NCBI RefSeq assembly: GCF_008831285.2 | Contig: NC_045150.1 | Location: 5,778,001-5,842,000 of the forward strand | Length of the DNA: 64,000 bases | Direction: 5' to 3' | Origin: Nymphaea colorata | Taxonomy: Eukaryota > Streptophyta > Magnoliopsida > Nymphaeales > Nymphaeaceae | Part shown: in pieces, positions 1 to 12,637 of the stretch | Position numbering within the stretch: position 1 is the stretch's first letter | Layout of the letters: each line of letters begins with the position of its first letter | Translations under genes and position numbers: made by a program | The notes under the pieces: model-generated | Databases searched by the model: none | What the model saw: only the letters and a program-made list of their open reading frames with translations | Told to the model about the DNA's origin: nothing

Positions 1-395
1 GTTTCAGCTGAAGTCCTTTGCTCGCTAGAAATATTTTCTGTTGGAGTTGGAATTTGCCACATCCTCGTTAATAGGGAACTCATTTGATGGAGAAACACTT
101 GGATTTGGACCATAATTATGACATAGTGTAGAATTAATGGTGGTGCCAAGAGGACCCATTGGACTTGTGTCATGTGGTTGAGGGCATTGATGTCTGTCAT
201 CTTCTCCTAATCCAACATGTGAGTGACGAGAAGGGCCAAAGGCCATAGGAAAACCTTGATGTTCTTGTCATATTGACACTGAATAAATTTATGAAATTGT
301 TGGAAAATTTCAGGAAATCAGATTTGTTTTTGAGTGGGTAAAGCCATGTGAATCGACTATAGTCATCTATAAAAATTACATAAAACCGAAGGTCT
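1..395 (-). mobile_element. Copia-type retrotransposon remnant (integrase region)
   Basis: On the minus strand, about 388 down to 300 reads FYVIFIDDYSRFTWLY followed by PLKNKSDF, the typical Ty1/Copia integrase core segment. A one-base shift near 300 moves the homology into another frame (CQYDKNIKVF), so the piece is decayed. The open frame at 25-246 continues toward the region after the integrase. The element runs off the left edge of the window. On its other side it is replaced near 396 by an unrelated hAT arm. No LTR or reverse transcriptase is visible here. Confidence 0.72.
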
Positions 396-712
396 ATATA
401 TTCAAACGAGTTTATAGTTTGTCAAGCCTTAATCGAGTCGAGCTCGAGCTCAACACGTAACGATGAATATGAATTCTATTCAAACGAGTGTGTCGAGCTG
501 TAATCGAGTCGACCTCGAGTTCAACACATAATGATGAATATCAATTCTATTCAAACGAGTTTGTCGAGCTTTAATCAAGTCGAGCTCAAGCTCCACGTAA
601 CTGCCGAGTCAAACTCAAGCTACTTCCACGGAGCTATTCTCGAGCTTGAGGTTTCATTAGTCGAGCCAAGCTCGAGCTGACTGAAATCAGGCTCGACTCA
701 GCTTGTGTTCCC
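396..712. mobile_element. Truncated hAT-type arm with CGAG-rich repeats
   Basis: About three imperfect repeats of ~70-90 bp each contain a TTCAAACGAG start, an ATCGAGTCGAGCTCGAG core and a 'caacacgtaacgatgaat' tail. The same repeats, ending in the same CTCGACTC...CTTGTGTTC sequence, form the right arm of the intact element at 7913-15920. This is therefore a second, truncated copy of that family's right arm, joined to Copia sequence. Its outer end is degenerate and I see no TSD. Confidence 0.6.
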
Positions 713-1109
713 TCCTAGTCCTGCCCAACCACCGAACTAGTTCTCATCCTTAGCCCTAAGTTTAGATTGAACCACTGGGTCCAGAACCCCGATCAAGATC
801 CAAATAGGGCTCTTACTCTTGTTTTTTATGATTTTGTGCCAATAATCAAATCCAGTCCTCTGGGTGGAGCCAAAGTTAATGGCGATGGCTTCAAGCAACA
901 TAAGAAGACCAAGTCCCACATTAACCGAAACAGACTGTTGACGGGCTTGCCTTGTTTGGGACCCAAGTTGGTCAGGAATCAATAAACGCACTCCCTTAGA
1001 AAATCTTTGCAAAGCTGAAAGATTCCAACCCCAAAAGAATGATGCAGGACCAAAGCATAAAAAGAAAAATTCAATCACAACTTGGGTTTGTTTGTTAGCT
1101 TTTTTTTTT

Positions 1110-1140
<31 letters not shown>

Positions 1141-2354
1141 GGGTGGGACTAATTATAGTATTTTTACGTTTCATTTATTGTTGTTTCACTTGGATCCAAA
1201 TTCACGGGTTCCATTTCTTTGCACTGTTTAAGGACGACTAAGACTTTATTTGTAATCAGTTTTTTTGGTTAAATGGATGAAACCCTAATGGCTATTTTGC
1301 ATTTCTTTTTCTTTTTCCGTTCTCTTGGTATTTCTTTTGTTTAACCTCACATTAGTTAGGCGTTGATGGTGAATTAGAGGAGGAATCCTCTTTTCCTTTT
1401 TCTTTGTCGCTGCATCAGTGAGCTGTTGGTTTCTGAATTAAATTTCAGATTCAGCAACAGTTCTAACTTTTTGTAAATTGGTGAAACTTTGAAGTCCCCC
1501 TTTTTCCTTGTTCACGACGCTCGAAAGTTGGAACGACCAGACGGGGGGAAACCACTCGGCACAACCTCTGCTCTCGTTATCCAGCTTACAGGATACAGAT
1601 GGGGAAATAATAAACAATTTCTCTCATACTTCCCTTCTTCAAAAAAATTGATCCTGCTGCTGTTTCTTCTCACACTTAAATACTGTTTTCCCAAATCCAT
1701 ATTTCTTCAGTCCATGGTTTTGACTGGATAAAAGCATAACTAAGAGGCAAACCTAGAGATATCAACCCATGAGTGTGAAGACTATATCAGTTACAGAAGA
1801 TCAAGCCCAAATACTTTTGCCGATTAAAGCTATTCCACAAAATTTCCACTTGTTAAAGAAATACTGAACAATGAGATCACCAGATAGAAGAGCTTCACTA
1901 AAAGACCGGCGTAAGTTCGGCATCATGCACATGCAAGTGTCAACATTTAACGCAAGAAGTGCCTTTTGGCATTATGATCTCACTGCCTTTTAAAAGGAGA
2001 GACCCCAACCCTATGTTTGACGTCAGATTGGTCGCCTCACCTCAATCACTTTTGTAACAGGAAGTGAATCGTGATTCAGGCCCACTTTCAGTTATCGAGA
2101 TTTAACCAAAAGATTTCCTTCAAATGAACTAGCAGGATTATATACAGCAAGCGTCAACAGACCCTCGAGACGCGCAAGACAAAACATCCGCTTCAAGCAA
2201 ATCAAAGCACCCAATAGAAAAAATGCTCACAGGATGCAATATATATGCACCAAACGCATAACTAGCAACCAGTAAAGAAAACTTCAACAAAGAGTATACT
2301 TTTGCTAAAAAAAAGTGTGCGCGCGTATAAACACATTATATGCATAAAGCATAC
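713..2354. other. Intergenic, no gene recognised
   Basis: The short ORFs here are not similar to any family I know. The one notable structure is a run of about 20 T followed by about 24 G at 1100-1143. The rest is AT-rich unique-looking DNA. Confidence 0.5.
1100..1143. repeat. Poly(T)-poly(G) homopolymer junction
   Basis: About 20 T are followed directly by about 24 G. Long G tracts are rare in plant DNA and error-prone in sequencing, so the exact length is uncertain. Confidence 0.85.
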
Positions 2355-4153
2355 AGTCAAGCTCTACCATATGCAACGGAGGTCAAAGAAGAAACCAATT
2401 GCAACTAGAGTTGATTCAGTTGGTTGTATATCCTTCGATAAGGACGAGGGCCTCTCACACTCTCTAGAAGCAAAAACACAAGTTAAAGTTTATATTTTCC
2501 ATAACAAAAGCAGTGAATCAACTTTCTAAAAGCCATGTGTTCTCACTTCAACCAAGCAAAAAAAATACCGAGAAAAAAAAAAAAAAAAAAAAAAAGACTC
2601 CAGGTAATATCCAAGGGCCGCACAGTATAACTATTTCCAAAAACCATAAAACCAAAACTTCTGCAGAAATGTCTCCATCGGAACTGTAGATTAACTCGGA
2701 CCAACAGAGCTAGGGTTATAGTTGAAGCAGTCAGTAGAAAACCGAAATTACTAGCTGTGGTAGGTGTAAAGGAACTAAATGAGATACGTTCATACATACG
2801 TTTATAAAGAGGACATATGGTTTATGGAAGCAATGTAGTCAAAAAAACTAGGCAGGCCTAGTGGGTGGGCATTCAAAGAGGAACTGGTGCCTAGGCAGGG
2901 GCTAGGCCAGGAAAAGTAAGAAAAAGAAGAAGAAGAAAAGGGCAGAAACAGGTATTTGAGTCCCTGTTAACATGCATCTAGGTACTATAGCATAGTCAGA
3001 AAGGTGGCCGCTGAGGACCTAGGGGCCTATGTTCACTTTTCATTACACAGCATGGAAGATAAGAACACAAAGCTCGCTCATTCATTCCACAACAGGGTAG
3101 CTACATTCAAGAATATAACAGCAATCAAAAGCTACCCATATGGTAACATTTTGTGATGGCCACTACCATACAGTCACAAGCTCAAACAATCAATAAACAC
3201 TCAACCTAAACATACAATATAAAACCTCCAGCCTAATGGAATGCTACAAGAGCTAGCTTCTGATCAGGTGAAAGATGGAAAAAGAAATGGAGTCATGCTC
3301 CATAGATGTACTTGCTTCTGCCTTCTTCAGACTTCTTCTATGGTCATTGAACCTCTCTTTCCATGAATAGCCACAAAGCCATTCATGATGCACTATATGA
3401 AAATGAACTTTTTCAAAGGCACACATAAGAATTAGAAACGAAATATACATGCTGCTTGTGAAAAAGACACTGTGTCCACCCCAATGTCCCATACTGTTGC
3501 TCTAGCCTATTTTGTCAAAAATATACTAACAAGATGATTCCACATGTTAGAAAAAATCAAGAAAATATTAAAAAAATTCAGAAAAAAAAATTGAAAAGTC
3601 AGGAAAAACATGTCCTATATAAAAAACTCACCACACACATAATGAACATTCATGATTCATCATTCATAGGTAGCTAGATAATATAATAAGTGTGAACTTT
3701 GAAGTATTTTACATCACATCAAAACATAATCTGCAGTCCTTCACCGTCAAATGAGAATTGAAATGATGTTTATGATTAAGTAACATTATTATCATTATCA
3801 ATGGATACAAGAATCATTGTCTTCTTCATCTTCATCCACATCCCTTCAAGGTGGTGATTTCTCCATTAAGACAACAATTTCTTGGCGATTTTTTTTTAAA
3901 TAGAGAAAACACACCCCATCACAACTCTTAGAAATGTTGAAATTGAAAGGGGAGAGATTTTTTAAGAAAATCTCAACAAAAATGGGCATCAAACCCTTTT
4001 TGAAAAACAGAGCCATATTGTAAGACAGAGCCAGTACAAGCAAGATACACATGCATTTTGTGTATTCCTATCATATGGTTTTTCCAACCTACAATACATA
4101 TTGTATCGTACAATACAGAATAACACTCAGCACCAACGCTATGAACCAAAAAT

Positions 4154-4294
<141 letters not shown>

Positions 4295-4530
4295 ATATAC
4301 ATACATATATATACACACACACATGTACATTCATGTATTTAGGAAATGATCTTTCTGAATTGGAAAAAGACTATCAAACTTGCTACAAGCCAAATCCATG
4401 ACCAAGTCGAAACACAGTAATCTGACTTTATGGGTCCATCTCGATCAAAACCATGTCCACTTAATTTGCAAGAACCAATAATTATTGGATTGAGATTTTT
4501 ACAAACCAGTTTTATTTAATATGCTAAGCA

Positions 4531-4912
4531 ATAAATCACATGGGCACTTTAGTAAGGTCCCCCGTATGTCATACCCCTGCCACTATATCGATACAATCAC
4601 ACGGCAAAGCAGGTACTTGAATACACTTGATCAGTTTTTGGATAGAAACTGATCCAAACAAATTACTTTTACTTGATTTAATTTGTTTTCTAACTCAGTT
4701 GCCTTTTTGTTTTAAAGTGTTATTGTCCATTAACATGTACTATTTCTATTTATATCACTTGTTCAATTAAATATTGTTTTCACTTTGAAATTTTTGTGGT
4801 ACTTTGTACTTTGTATGTATACATATGTATACCCTATCGTACCGCATATCCACATTTTCTAAAGGTGTTGTACCTGACTCCACATTTTCGTACCCGTACC
4901 CATGTGGCTTAG
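4531..4912. mobile_element. hAT-like MITE, unit 1 copy
   Basis: The ends are inverted: AAATCACATGGGCAC on the left and CCCATGTGGCTTAG on the right. The element is flanked by perfect 8-bp direct repeats GCTAAGCA at 4523-4530 and 4913-4920. The same insertion with the same TSD is at the matching place in unit 2, so it predates the duplication. It is non-autonomous, with no transposase ORF. Confidence 0.82.
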
Positions 4913-5671
4913 GCTAAGCATATTTAAGGACCATCTGATTGAAAAACAAAATAAACAGGGAAAACTAGAAAAATTGTCTAGGGGGGGCAAGTGGTGTATA
5001 GGATGAAACAGCCTACAGGCAATCAGGCATAGATTGCAAAAGAACAAGGGAAAGCAAAACAATCCTTCCATTGTTTGTAACACGTTCAAGAGTACACAAA
5101 ATTAACTCCAAAAAGAATAACAGTCCACCACTAGCAATTTTTCAATAGCAAATTATTCAAGGAAGAAAAACTGCTTGTCATCAGTTATTGTAATGCTTCA
5201 ACAGTTTCAAGGGAGCCATAACTTATTACAAAAGATTTTGAAAGAGGAAAGTCAAGCTTTATTGTGAAAGAAAGAGGGGGGCGGGCATGTCTCCACAAAA
5301 TAAAGAAATGATATGGCAATTTTTCTTTCAAAATTTGAAGGGAAAGTGGGCCCGTAGAATATCGCATTTCTCACAACCGAGAACAATGGCATGGAGCATA
5401 TTTCAAGCTCCATCATATTCTAAAATGCTTGGCTGATGCATACTTGCGAAATGGGCCACGGATGCCAACCATAAATCAAAGTCGTTGAACCATATGCAGC
5501 ATCATCTTTGACCAAATGAAAACCTAACACATACGTTGCCTTTTTTTTTGAGAGGTAACGGCTATGGATGTGAGCACCAGTGGGAACCAGGCGAACAAAT
5601 TTTTCTAAGAATTATGAAGATTTTCATTCTTAACAAATTTTGAGAGGGTTATAGTACTTCTATGATTTTCT

Positions 5672-5684
5672 TTGTGTGTGTGTG

Positions 5685-5724
<40 letters not shown>
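5672..5724. repeat. (TG)n microsatellite
   Basis: This is a nearly pure TG tract with one C interruption. A shorter version lies at about 19061-19091 in unit 2. Confidence 0.9.
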
Positions 5725-5728
<4 letters not shown>

Positions 5729-6079
5729 TTGGAAATGGTCAATCAAACCTACTAGCAAGAAAGAATTCCGAATAGCTGAGTAAATATCAGAAGCAACATG
5801 TAACGGCAGAAATAGCTGAGTAAATATCAGCGAGGAAATCCTATGCTTAACACTGGAAAACGCAAGAACGAAGAAGCAAGACTTTCCTAGTTATCATTCA
5901 CAAAAACATAGAATTCTATATCCGAATAACCATTCATGCGAAGTGGAGTAAAAACATCACAACCACAAAAAAAAAAGACAATCAGCAAGGCTGAAATACA
6001 GTTCATACAAGTGTCGGGTTCATCTCGGTCAATCGTCCGTACACGGAGCACAAGGCGCGCAAGAAGCAGGACACAGAAC

Positions 6080-6850
6080 TCACATGTACACGGAGCAGCC
6101 ACTCGGCGACTTCAAGGTTCCTTCAGTCCCATTAGTTGTCGATCTTGGAAAATCGATCTCCACGTCGTTGCAGCGGACATTCAATGACCTCCACCGCGTG
6201 CGCCAACCGCCGGACTGGAATTGCACGACCGACAATACGAGGAACCTGAAGTGTACCTGACCTGCGCTTCGTTCAGAAGCCAACTTGCCGCTGTCGGAGA
6301 CGAACGCCGAGACAGCAGCAAACTTGGCCGTGAGGGTTGTGTTACTTTTCTTTTCCAGCTGGAAAGGAGAGAGGGGCGTGTCAGCCAATTTGGCTTCGTT
6401 GTATAAGACCAGCGCCTCGATCCTGCCGTAGGAGACCGCCATCCTCTTGTCCCTGTTGTCGACGGCGAAAGTTACATCCCAATCGGCGGTCAATTGGCCG
6501 CCAGAAATGTTGAATTGGCGGACAGTGACGGAGTTGACCGAAAAATTGGGTATCTGCGGCCGAAAGATAAGCCAGATGATGAAAAAAACCGCACCCACAA
6601 TGAGGAAGATGGCAATCGTGGCGATGATCAGCCGCCGAAAGAAGGGCGACGTGCTGTAGCCCCCAGATTCGCCGTAATAATATGCCTGGTTCGGCGGAGG
6701 AGGTGGAGGTGGCGGATAATACGATGGCGGGTAGCCGGAAGGAGGGTAGCCATTGGAGGCTGGGGCATACGACTGCGGCGGTGGGTACCCGGCTGGGTAC
6801 TGGCTGGAGGCGGCCGGATAGCCGGTAGCGGGCTTCTGTTGCTCCGCCAT
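6080..6850 (-). CDS. NDR1/HIN1-like (NHL, LEA-2 domain) membrane protein, copy 1
   Basis: This is a single-exon gene of 256 aa from the ATG at 6850 (MAEQQKPATG). The frame is open upstream but has no earlier ATG. Residues ~1-60 are a Tyr/Pro/Gly-rich cytosolic tail with repeated GYPP and a PPPPPPPP run. Residues ~75-100 form one transmembrane helix (LIIATIAIFLIVGAVFF...WLIFRP). The rest is a LEA-2 ectodomain with FSVNSVTV, the VDNRDKRMAVSYGRIEALVLYN segment in part, and a TPLSPFQ...NTTL segment, ending GCSVYM. NHL proteins are plasma-membrane proteins, several of them linked to defence and cell wall-membrane contact. The specific role here is unknown. A near-identical paralogue lies at 19398-20168. 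No convincing TATA box was seen. Confidence 0.9.
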   Translation of the reverse strand: MAEQQKPATGYPAASSQYPAGYPPPQSYAPASNGYPPSGYPPSYYPPPPPPPPNQAYYYGESGGYSTSPFFRRLIIATIAIFLIVGAVFFIIWLIFRPQIPNFSVNSVTVRQFNISGGQLTADWDVTFAVDNRDKRMAVSYGRIEALVLYNEAKLADTPLSPFQLEKKSNTTLTAKFAAVSAFVSDSGKLASERSAGQVHFRFLVLSVVQFQSGGWRTRWRSLNVRCNDVEIDFPRSTTNGTEGTLKSPSGCSVYM

Positions 6851-9496
6851 TCTTTGGGGCTCCGTCAAGTCTCGATGCCGGACGGCTAGCGCTTTCTTCT
6901 CAGGCAAGTTTGGAGAAGTTCTCCCTCCTTCGCTGTCTTGGGTAGAGAGCAGCGAGGAAGAAATAAACTAAGAAAAAAGAGGGAAAGAGTCAAGAGTACA
7001 GAGTAAAGGCTCCCGGCTTAATGAGGCGCGTGTAAGACGCGTAAAGATCGGGATTTTCCAGGCGGGCGTCATCCATCGCCCTCACCGCGTTGAGCGTTTG
7101 GCCCAGAACCAATTTCCTTTTCTTGTTCTTTAATCGGTATCAAGCTCTACCATATGCAACGGAGGTCCAAGAAGAAACCAATTGCAACTAGAGTTGAATC
7201 AGTTGGTTGTATATCCTTTGATTAAGGACGAGGCCCTCTCACACTCTCTAGAAGCAAAAACACAAGTTAAAGTTTATATTTTCCATAACAAAAGCAGTGA
7301 ATCAACTTTCTAAAAGCCATGTGTTCTCACTTCAACCAAGCAACAAAAAACTCCAAGTAATATCCAAGTGCCTGCACAGTATAACGATTTCCCAAAACCA
7401 TAAAACCAAAACTTATCCAGAAATGTCTCCATCGGAACTGTAGATTAACTCAGACCAATAGAGCTGGGGTTATAGTTGAAGCAGTCAGTAGAAAACTGAA
7501 ATTACTAGCTGTGGTAGGCATAAAGTAACTAAATGAGATAGGTTCATACATACGTTTATAAACGTTTATAAAGAGGACATATGGCTTATGGAAGCAATGT
7601 AGTCAAAAAAACTGGGCAGGCTTAGTGAGTGGGCATTCAAAGAGGACCAACTGGATGTCAAGAAACGTAAGAAAAAGAAAAAGAAGAAGAGGGCAAGAAA
7701 AGGTATTTGAGTTCCAGTTAATATGCATCTAAGCACTCAGAAAGGTGGCAGTTGAGGACCTAGGGCCCTCATGTGCACTTTTCAGCATGAATGATAAGAA
7801 CACAGAGCTCCTTCATTTCACAATAGGTAGAAGAGGGCAGAAAAAGGTATTTGAGTCCCAGTTAACATGCATCTAGGTACACACAGAGCTCGCTCATTCA
7901 TTCCACAATAGGTAGGGGTGCACAACGAGTCGAGCTACTCGTGGATGAGTTCGAGCTGTATAATTAGTTAAACGAGTTGAGCTCGAGTCAGTGAGTCGAC
8001 TCGTTTAACTAATCGAGTTGAGTTCGAGTTCATTCAATTACACTCATTAAAGCTGGACTCGCCTCGAATGTGTAATTGACTCGGTTTTTAAAAACTGGTT
8101 TCCAAAAGGGTCTCAGGCGGGAAACCGTCTTAAGTTTTCATTTTCTTTTTTCTTTTCCCTCTCTCCGTCTCGAAACTTCTTCTTCTCTCCATCTCTTGTT
8201 TTGTAACTTTTCCCCCATTGCAACCGTAACGAAGATCTTCTGCCCCCCGCGGCCGCTTCAGCCTTCTCCCTTCAGCCTTCAGCCAAAGGTTCCTGCCTGT
8301 GCATGCAGCAAGGAGGGCAAGTTTCCTTGGCATTTTTGTTCTTTTCTTTTTTCCCGTGCTTTGTCGGAAGATATTTCATATGTTTTCTTTATGCCCAGCC
8401 CTAATGCTGCTTTCCACAGTAATAAAGTAACAATGAAATGTTGTTGTGAGTTGCAGAACATCCTACCGCCGACTTGTCCGTGCCTGGAGCGTGTGGGTAA
8501 GTGCTCGAGTGTCAGTGTGTGGGTATTTGGGCGAGGAAGGTCACTACCTGTGCTTAGGTGAGTCTCTGCGAACCTTTTATTATTGTAAGTTCTCTTCGTA
8601 AAGTCTATTTTGATGAACGAGTGTTTTATGTTTTGACTCTTTTGAGCATTTGAGCATGGTGGTACTGGTTGTTCGTGTCTGTTGGGGACTGCCGGTTTCT
8701 TGGCTGATTAGCCTGCTGTAAAAAAATTTCTCCGGAGTTAGACCAACTTCGATTTACAATTGGGGATAGAGATAAACATCAAAGTCTTATAATCAATAGT
8801 AGCCAAAAGCACCCAACAACGACGTCTTGCCAAACTAATTCATCCTTTTCCTTTTCCCACTCACTGCTAATTCATCCTTTTCCTTTTCCCATTCACTGCT
8901 TGATCCTGTTGGAAAGGGAAAGAAATACCAACAAATCGTCTAACAATCCGGTGGAATAAGGCTTTTTTTATAGGGTGGTATCTGAAAGGAAGCAGTAGAA
9001 AACAGTTCCACAGGAAAATCAGTACTAGTGGAAAATCAGGACACGCCTTGTTGCCTGAAGGGGAGTAGAGATTTTGGTCAGGCACATGGTTTTGAATCCC
9101 TTTGTTGGGGAAAACAAGTCATAAGCGTGGATGATGAAAAGTGTGAAGTGCAGTGGAAAAGATGCAACCTTCCTTCCACTGTTGTCAGTATTGGTTTGCG
9201 CTATGATACCTGCTGTGAATTGATATTGACAACACTATCTCAAGCAACAATGACAAGTCGAAGCTTCACATGAAGCACATCAACAATGTTCGTGAATTGC
9301 AATGTTCACTGAAATATATTGATAAATAAGTGAGTGGCCTCAAATTTAGAATTTTTACTTTCTATTTGTTATTCAAAGCAATTAATAAAACTTTATAAAC
9401 ATATAATAAACCAAAAAACGCTTTATAGTTGAACTCATGTATCGGCCAGCATCTGTGCAGTTATGGGGGACTAAGTTCAGGCTTTGTTCTTGTTAG

Positions 9497-11275
9497 CTTT
9501 ATGCAGAATCTTTGGCACGCTTTCAAGGGGGTTCACCTTACATTTATCCTCTGTATGGACTGGGAGAGCTTCCCCAGGTTTCTCTCAATTCTTAACTTGC
9601 AAATTTTTAAGTTCTTCTCTTAATGCTTAGCCATATTAAATTAACAAGATATGTAGGCATTTGCTCGTTTAAGTGCTGTGTATGGGGAACCTACATGCTG
9701 AACAAGCCTGAGTGCAAGGTACTCGATCTTTCTTCCGCTAATGTTGAGACGCTGAAGTTTGGTTTAAACTGACATTTGATAATCATAAGAACCTAGAGGA
9801 CCAACTCCCTGAACTTTGCCCTGTCAGGAATTATAAGCAGAGATGCAGCAGCCCTTGTCATTTTTTTGTTTTCTCTTTAAAGTATATGCTGTGTTGATAT
9901 ATTTCTTATGTATTCTTGTTGTTCAGATTTTGTGTTGATACCTTCTCTGGAATTTTGATTTCCTTTTCATATTTAGCAAAGATCTTTTGTTATATATAAG
10001 AATGTTCATGAAATAGGTAAAAATAAAATTCGTTAGCTAGCCATGAACCTTTAAAAAACTAACTAACATATGGTACCTTTTGCAGGTGGAATTTGATGAA
10101 AGTGGAAAGGCCTTTGGCGTGACATCTGAAGGTGAAACTGCTAAGTGCAAGAAAGTTGTATGGATCCATCTTATTTACCAAACAAGGTAAACATTTTCCA
10201 GCATCCAGTCTCAGCTTTTTGCTTCAAGTTGTTTTTTCTTTTTCATGACTGACTTTTAATTACCATTTTTTGAATTTAATAGGTTAAAAAAGTTGGGAAG
10301 GTTGCCCGGACTATTTGTATAATGAATCATCCCATTCCAAATACAAATGAGTCACACTCAGTACAATTTATTCTGCCTCAGAAACAGCTTGAACGCAAAT
10401 CAGACATGTAGGCATTTAACTTTTGAAGTGCTTGTGACACCAGTTGCCGTCATTATATGTTTTCAGCAATATTTATTTCGGCTGCATGTCCAAGTTTTTT
10501 ACTTGTTTCATTGTTTGTCTACATTTTTAGCTGGAGTTGCTGTTCTTCAGCAATACTCCACCTTTAGATTCTCAAGTTCGGTTTGTGGATCACTGGCCTA
10601 ACCATAAGCAATGAAGATTTTGTAACTCTATTGTCCATCAGTAAAAACATTTTCATCAAGTGCAAGGTCAACACTGATCACACACTCTAGGGCCAAGGAG
10701 ATGGTTAAACTGTAAATGGTTGCATGGTAGAGTCGGAAAGCTTTCCCTTAAGAGTGTTAGTTCCATTATTTCACCAATCACTGAAAATGACTTTGATATT
10801 GATGCGTATAACTTATTCTTATGTTGGTTACAGGTATCTCTTCTGTTGCTCCTACTCTCACAACATAGCACCAAAAGGAAAATATGTTGCTTTTGTTTCC
10901 ACGGAAGCTGAGACTGACAATCCAGAGACAGAACTAAAGCCTGGCATTGATCTTCTTGGACCAGTTGAGGTGACCTTTTTTGATACTTATGATAGATATG
11001 AACCTGCTAATGACTTTGCTAGCGATCATTGCTTCATATCCACTGTGAGTAATCCTTCTTCTTTGGGAGTCATCCACTTGGACCTAAGTTTTTAAGACCT
11101 GCTCTATCCATTGCCTACACTTTGGGAAATAAATTTTATTCTTTTCAAACCTATACTTGTTTTCTTAGAAGTCAAAAACGATAATTGATGCTTTATGCAG
11201 AGCTATGATGCAACAACACACTTTGAGTCAACAATGCACGATGTGCTCAGGATGTACACTGAGATAACTGGAAAG
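9497..11275 (+). pseudogene. Rab GDP-dissociation inhibitor (GDI) pseudogene, 3' half
   Basis: Six exons in genomic order, with GT-AG introns retained, match the C-terminal half of plant Rab GDI: 9497-9577 ([12 protein letters not shown]...), 9657-9718, 10086-10186, 10283-10407, 10834-11044 (LFCCSYSHN...GIDLLGP) and 11201-11275 (SYDATTHFEST...). GDI extracts prenylated GDP-bound Rab GTPases from membranes. The 9657 exon lacks one base near 9686 (GG then T of the family sequence is shifted), and the 10086 exon lacks one base near 10161 (VVCDPS is lost). Neither the upstream exons for about the first half of the protein nor the short terminal exon is present. Retained introns point to DNA-level capture, not retroposition. 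It lies wholly inside the 8-kb hAT-type element. Confidence 0.9.
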
Positions 11276-11826
11276 GTATCCTTTTTAATTTTTTAGAAAG
11301 CTGTCCTGCACGCTTTCTGGTTTTCAAGTTAACAAACGAGGAGAAGATATAATTGTAAAAGCATTAAACAGGGCAGATGTAATCTCGGTGCTTCACGATG
11401 TACACTGAGAGGGCGTTTGATGGTTACAGGACACGCGTGTTCTGTTTTATTGATTTTTCATCAAACACCGTCCGCAGAACAGGATGGACATGACGAACAG
11501 TTGGACAGGGACTATAAATTATTCTCTGTTCCATGCTGTTCCGAGCTAACCCTCGGTACAGCGTGGAACAGAACAGCCTCCCACCCCCGATCGGCCCTCG
11601 CTTTCTCTCCTCCTCCTCCTCCGTCTCTGTGGTGAGCTGCTCACCCTTTCTCTTTCTCTCCTTCTTCTCCGTCTCTGCCCCCGAGCTGCCCTCGCCCTTG
11701 TCGAAAGATCGCTGTATATTTAAGCTGCGAAATCTGTCACCGATCAATCTAGTTTGCCCTCCATCTCCTTCGTCTTCGGCGTTCCTGCATCTTATGTTAT
11801 CATCTTCCGCAAGGAAAAGAAGGAGG

Positions 11827-12002
11827 ATGAGTTCTACAGGAGCCAAGGGCGGGCATGGGAAACTGAAGTCATCGAAGAAGGCCAGTCTGCAATTTCCGGT
11901 GAGTAGATCGCCCGATTTCTCAAAGCCAAAAAGTATGCTGAGCGAGTCGGTGCGGGTGCGCCTCTCTACCTCTTTGCCATGCTCGAGCATCTCTTAGCCG
12001 AG
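11827..12002 (+). pseudogene. Histone H2A fragment (first exon)
   Basis: The ATG at 11827 opens MSSTGAKGGHGKLKSSKKAS, a plant H2A N-terminus. A missing base at about 11907 (family FPVGRIARF) shifts the frame. After it, the next frame reads [17 protein letters not shown], then [15 protein letters not shown], to a GTATTG donor at 12003. The rest of H2A (the LELAGNAARD part onward) is absent. The preceding ~150 bp look like captured 5' UTR/promoter (TGTATATTTAAG at about 11713). It is a broken captured exon and is not expected to yield a histone. Confidence 0.88.
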
Positions 12003-12463
12003 GTATTGATTAAAAGGAAGTTATGATATTCGTTTCTGATTATATGTCCTTTGTTCTATCTGATGATTCAATCTGGGGTTTTCGTTTTTAAATATGTACC
12101 TATGTTTTCTTTTCATTCTTCCAACGGTTGTTTTCCCCTCTTTCCCGTCGTCTTCCCTCGAGTGAGTGACTATTGCCCCTAAAACCGATGAAAGAAATGG
12201 CTGTTTCTATTTCCAGTTTGTCTTTCGGTTGTAGTATTTGGTTTCCCCTTTTAGTATGTGTTGGTGGAGAACGAAAAGGAGTCTTTAGTTGATGTTCTTA
12301 GTCTTGAACTTCTTCCTGAATTTTTCTTCCATCTGGAAAATAAAAGCGATCCCTTTTGGTCAGTTTTGTTTTTGCCTATTGTTTTTCTTTTGGAGATTTG
12401 TTCTATTTGGCAACATCACAATCTTTTCCTCTTCATTTTGTTTTGTTGTTCTCTGGATCTCAG

Positions 12464-12637
12464 ATCATTGATGACCACATGGCGAGGACGGGGAGCAAAG
12501 CTGACCATCACCCCGACATGGTGGACGAGCTTCTAGCCTTTCTCGGAGATGTTGCCTCTGCAGGAACAGGGAATGCGCCGGATGAAGCTGCCCTCTCTAT
12601 AAAGCTCACAAGAGATAACATCAAGGCCATAATCATG
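12464..12637 (+). pseudogene. CYP84 (ferulate 5-hydroxylase-type P450) exon fragment
   Basis: Fifty-eight codons are in frame: IIDDHMARTGSKADHH, then PDMVDELLAFLGD, then SIKLTRDNIKAIIM, followed by GTAATC at 12638. In CYP84A enzymes this stretch lies just before the DVMFGGTETV I-helix, and the first intron falls exactly after KAIIM. CYP84A enzymes hydroxylate coniferaldehyde/ferulate at position 5 in syringyl lignin synthesis. The haem-binding region and the rest of the gene are absent. Homology may begin a few bases earlier, at about 12461. Confidence 0.85.

Noticed and set aside
737..1174. 145-codon minus-strand ORF with poly-Pro and poly-Lys start
   Set aside because: The start is the T/G homopolymer read in frame. 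The rest shows no family pattern.
6494..6889. 131-codon plus-strand ORF opposite the NHL gene (also 19812-20207)
   Set aside because: Arg/Trp-rich shadow of the Pro/Gly-rich NHL coding strand. Its conservation in both units only follows the NHL sequence.
8076..8561. 161-codon ORF in the left arm of the 8-kb element
   Set aside because: It is Ser/Phe/Leu-rich from CT-rich DNA, with no recognisable motif. It may be captured untranslated sequence, but this cannot be supported.
11533..11997. 154-codon ORF covering the H2A start
   Set aside because: Only the last part (from the ATG at 11827) is H2A, and it is frameshifted. The upstream part is leader sequence. It is not a working histone gene.
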